From assembly GCF_014643835.1 (NCBI RefSeq), contig NZ_BMKD01000004.1, forward strand, positions 186,001 to 250,000: a stretch of DNA of 64,000 nucleotides, written 5' to 3'. The notes under the pieces were generated by a model. It saw only the letters and a list, made by a program, of their open reading frames with translations. It was not told where the DNA came from and did no database searches. A program made the translations under genes and the position numbers. The stretch comes from Mucilaginibacter rubeus. GTDB taxonomy: Bacteria; Bacteroidota; Bacteroidia; Sphingobacteriales; Sphingobacteriaceae. Below, in pieces: positions 62,337 to 64,000 of the stretch. Numbering within the stretch: the stretch's first letter is position 1; every line of letters starts with the position of its first letter.

Positions 62337-62960
62337 ATGGTACCTTCGCGTAAAAAGAAATTTTGGAGTAAACTATTCATCCGTTGCGTAAAATGGTGGA
62401 TCGGTCGTAATTTTAAAGAGGTTAATGTACAGCCCTTTGAGCCACGCCCCGGCCATTCAATATTGCTTTTGACCAATCATTTTAGCTGGTGGGATGGTTT
62501 CATTGCTAACCGGACAGCTGTTTATGATCTTAAAAAGCAATTCTACATCATGATGCAGCAGGACCAGTTCGATCAGCATCGTTATTTTCGATACATTGGT
62601 GCTTACTCTATTCAAAAAGGGTCAAGGGCAATACTCGACTCGCTCAGTTACTCGGCCGGGATATTAAATGATCCTGATAACCTCATCGTGATATTTCCAC
62701 AGGGCGAGCTCTATTCAAACCATGAAACGCATATCCGTGTTGAAACCGGTGTTTATAAACTGATGCGACAGATAAAAGGCCCCTGTCAGGTGGTTTATCA
62801 TTGTACCCTGATCGATTACTTTGAAAGCCTGAAGCCCCGTGCCTATGTTCATTTGTTTGATTTAGGTGTTGCCGGCGAACTTAGTTTTGAGCAGTTGAAG
62901 GAGAACATTAATAACGCGCATCAGCAAGCGTTGAAGAACCAGATCAATATGGAGCACTAA
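62337..62960 (+). CDS. PlsC-like 1-acylglycerol-3-phosphate-type acyltransferase (copy 1)
   Basis: 207 residues. The catalytic HxxxxD box is NHFSWWDGF (about 43-51). The second block FPQGELYSN (about 122-130) is a variant of the usual FPEGTRS loop. The rest matches the acyltransferase fold. It is about 35% similar by eye to the next-but-one gene, with the same length, the same HFSxWDG box and FPQG loop. Tandem copies suggest two acyl transfers on one acceptor. Cytoplasmic face of the membrane. Confidence 0.87.
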   Translation: MVPSRKKKFWSKLFIRCVKWWIGRNFKEVNVQPFEPRPGHSILLLTNHFSWWDGFIANRTAVYDLKKQFYIMMQQDQFDQHRYFRYIGAYSIQKGSRAILDSLSYSAGILNDPDNLIVIFPQGELYSNHETHIRVETGVYKLMRQIKGPCQVVYHCTLIDYFESLKPRAYVHLFDLGVAGELSFEQLKENINNAHQQALKNQINMEH

Positions 62961-63081
62961 TTAATTGACACTAATTTCCTGAATTGTTTCGAATTGGTGC
63001 TAATTCCATTTGATAAGCCATCAGCAAATTTCGTGTAATTCGATAAAATTGTAGCCGACATGCAATACATTCGTGTAAAAT

Positions 63082-63708
63082 ATGATCCGCAATAAAGAAA
63101 ACTTTTTCATGAACCGTATTGTCCATTATTATATTAAATGGATAGTTGGCAAAACGTTTCATGAACTATTGTTTAACGATATTGTGATTGATAAAAACAA
63201 ATCGGTGCTGCTGATAGGCAACCATTTTAGTTTTTGGGATGGGTTGATATTATATTGCGTAAACGATAAATTGCTGAAGAAAAAGTTACATGTCATGATC
63301 CTGGAAGAGACTGCCCGTAACGAGCGCTTCCTGAAATATGTAGGTGCTTTTTCGGTAAAAAAAGATTCAAAAAGTATCATCCAATCACTTGACTATGCTG
63401 CCGGATTGCTTACCGATCCGGTAAATTTGGTTTTGATGTTTCCGCAGGGCAAACTGTATGCTAACTTTGTTACCGGCATACACTTTGAAAAGGGGGTTAT
63501 GAGGATCATTGAAAAAGCAAACGGGAATTTCCAGCTCGTTTTTGCTTCAACTTTTATTCAATACTTTAAACATAAAAAGGCAACGGCAACCGTTTATTTA
63601 AAAAACGAACCAGAAAATTACACCGGTAAAAGCATAAGTAAATTACAAGAGGCTTACCAAAGGCATTATGAAGCCTCTAAAGCGCTGCAAACCGAATTTG
63701 ATATATAA
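63082..63708 (+). CDS. PlsC-like acyltransferase (copy 2)
   Basis: 208 residues. The HxxxxD box is NHFSFWDGL (about 48-55) and the second loop FPQGKLYAN (about 133-141). The N-terminus is basic (MIRNKENFFMNRIVHYYIKWIVG), and the ATG at 63109 is an alternative start. It is a paralogue of the gene at 62337, 121 bp apart. FPQGK in place of FPEGT in both copies is unlike housekeeping PlsC, so the acceptor may be a special glycolipid or pigment and not lysophosphatidate. Confidence 0.86.
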   Translation: MIRNKENFFMNRIVHYYIKWIVGKTFHELLFNDIVIDKNKSVLLIGNHFSFWDGLILYCVNDKLLKKKLHVMILEETARNERFLKYVGAFSVKKDSKSIIQSLDYAAGLLTDPVNLVLMFPQGKLYANFVTGIHFEKGVMRIIEKANGNFQLVFASTFIQYFKHKKATATVYLKNEPENYTGKSISKLQEAYQRHYEASKALQTEFDI

Positions 63709-63711
63709 AAA

Positions 63712-64000
63712 GTGACCATAGCTATATTAATAACCCTCTTTTTTATCATACTCAGGTTTGCGGTAACGCTATTCAATTATATCTCCAACCCTAAGCTGCC
63801 CCATATAGGGCGGTATTATTCGGATAAAGTTTCTATCCTGATCCCTGCACGTAACGAGGCCGAAAACATATTAACCCTGTTAAATTCCATTCATCAGCAA
63901 GATTATAACAACTACGAGGTTATTATTTATGACGATGATTCAAGCGATGATACTTATCAGGTTTGTACTGAATTTGCCGCCGGTCACCCTCATTTCAGGG
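63712..64000 (+). CDS. Membrane glycosyltransferase family 2, partial (3' end off the right edge)
   Basis: A GTG at 63712, three bases after the acyltransferase stop, opens a frame to the window edge. It begins with a membrane helix (ILITLFFIILRFAVTLF). VSILIPARNEAENILTLLNSIHQQDYNNYEVIIYDDDSSDDT is the GT-A donor site. The layout is like CruC-type membrane GT2. It ends the hydrolase-acyltransferase block and would add a sugar to its lipid. Confidence 0.8.
   Translation, partial: MTIAILITLFFIILRFAVTLFNYISNPKLPHIGRYYSDKVSILIPARNEAENILTLLNSIHQQDYNNYEVIIYDDDSSDDTYQVCTEFAAGHPHFR

Noticed and set aside
1-64000. CRISPR array, rRNA, tRNA or prophage
   Set aside because: No regularly spaced repeats with unique spacers, no rRNA or cloverleaf sequence, and no phage genes were recognised.

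Overview
This is about 64 kb of chromosomal DNA from a Bacteroidota bacterium. It is most likely a member of the Sphingobacteriaceae (Mucilaginibacter/Pedobacter type). The reasons are the moderate GC content, the promoters with a TAnnTTTG -7 box, the combination of OmpA/TSP3 porin, MurB, ClpC, EttA, BlaI/M56 and small Bacteroidota-only families, and a carotenoid pair crtB/crtI. This placement is inference from gene content; no rRNA or tRNA gene was seen.

Layout. (1) 1-2797: carotenoid genes, crtB and crtI divergent, with a secreted protein translationally coupled behind crtB. (2) 2891-8145: an XRE/membrane regulator, an ECF sigma factor, murB, and a BlaI-M56 two-gene repressor/protease system with two matching 16-bp dyads at its promoter. 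(3) 8334-31000: housekeeping and envelope genes (recN, a TonB-C protein, fabI, clpC, ettA, SDR, MFS, M28 peptidase, recG, ridA with a 47-residue membrane protein, an OmpA-family protein, an aminopeptidase P, meaB) and a lipoprotein with a bulb-type lectin domain. (4) 31179-38262: a surface-glycan block with two GT9, one GT4, one GT2 and one DUF5672-type glycosyltransferase and an MsbA-like exporter. (5) 38259-52901: a tightly overlapped FAD-oxidoreductase/DinB/CoA-binding operon, an ECF sigma factor, lemA with two TPM-domain genes, NUDIX, NTF2-like and PhzF genes, dnaA, methylmalonyl-CoA mutase large subunit, an IscA-type protein, a TlpA-like protein and a MacB-like permease. (6) 52942-54630: an IS110-family element whose transposase is broken by a one-base frameshift, flanked by palindromic repeats. 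(7) 54653-59897: a nucleotide-sugar operon (CpsB-type phosphatase, RfbB, GalE, UDP-glucuronate decarboxylase, UDP-glucose dehydrogenase). (8) 60052-64000: Kdo transferase, an alpha/beta hydrolase, two PlsC-like acyltransferases and the start of a membrane GT2, which together look like a glycolipid or acylated-pigment pathway.

How it fits together. Blocks 4, 7 and 8 supply sugars, glycosyl transfer, export and lipid acylation for the outer envelope. meaB and the mutase large subunit belong to one methylmalonyl-CoA pathway although they are 18 kb apart. The most unusual non-coding content is the intergenic repeats: at least seven families of dispersed or nested palindromes lie between genes, and one has apparently entered recN in frame. 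The most testable new points are the BlaI-type paired operators before an M56 protease with a repeat-built sensor tail, the IS110 non-coding end that could carry a bridge RNA, the nested 23/13-bp palindrome at 18881-18991, and the acyltransferase cluster at the right edge.
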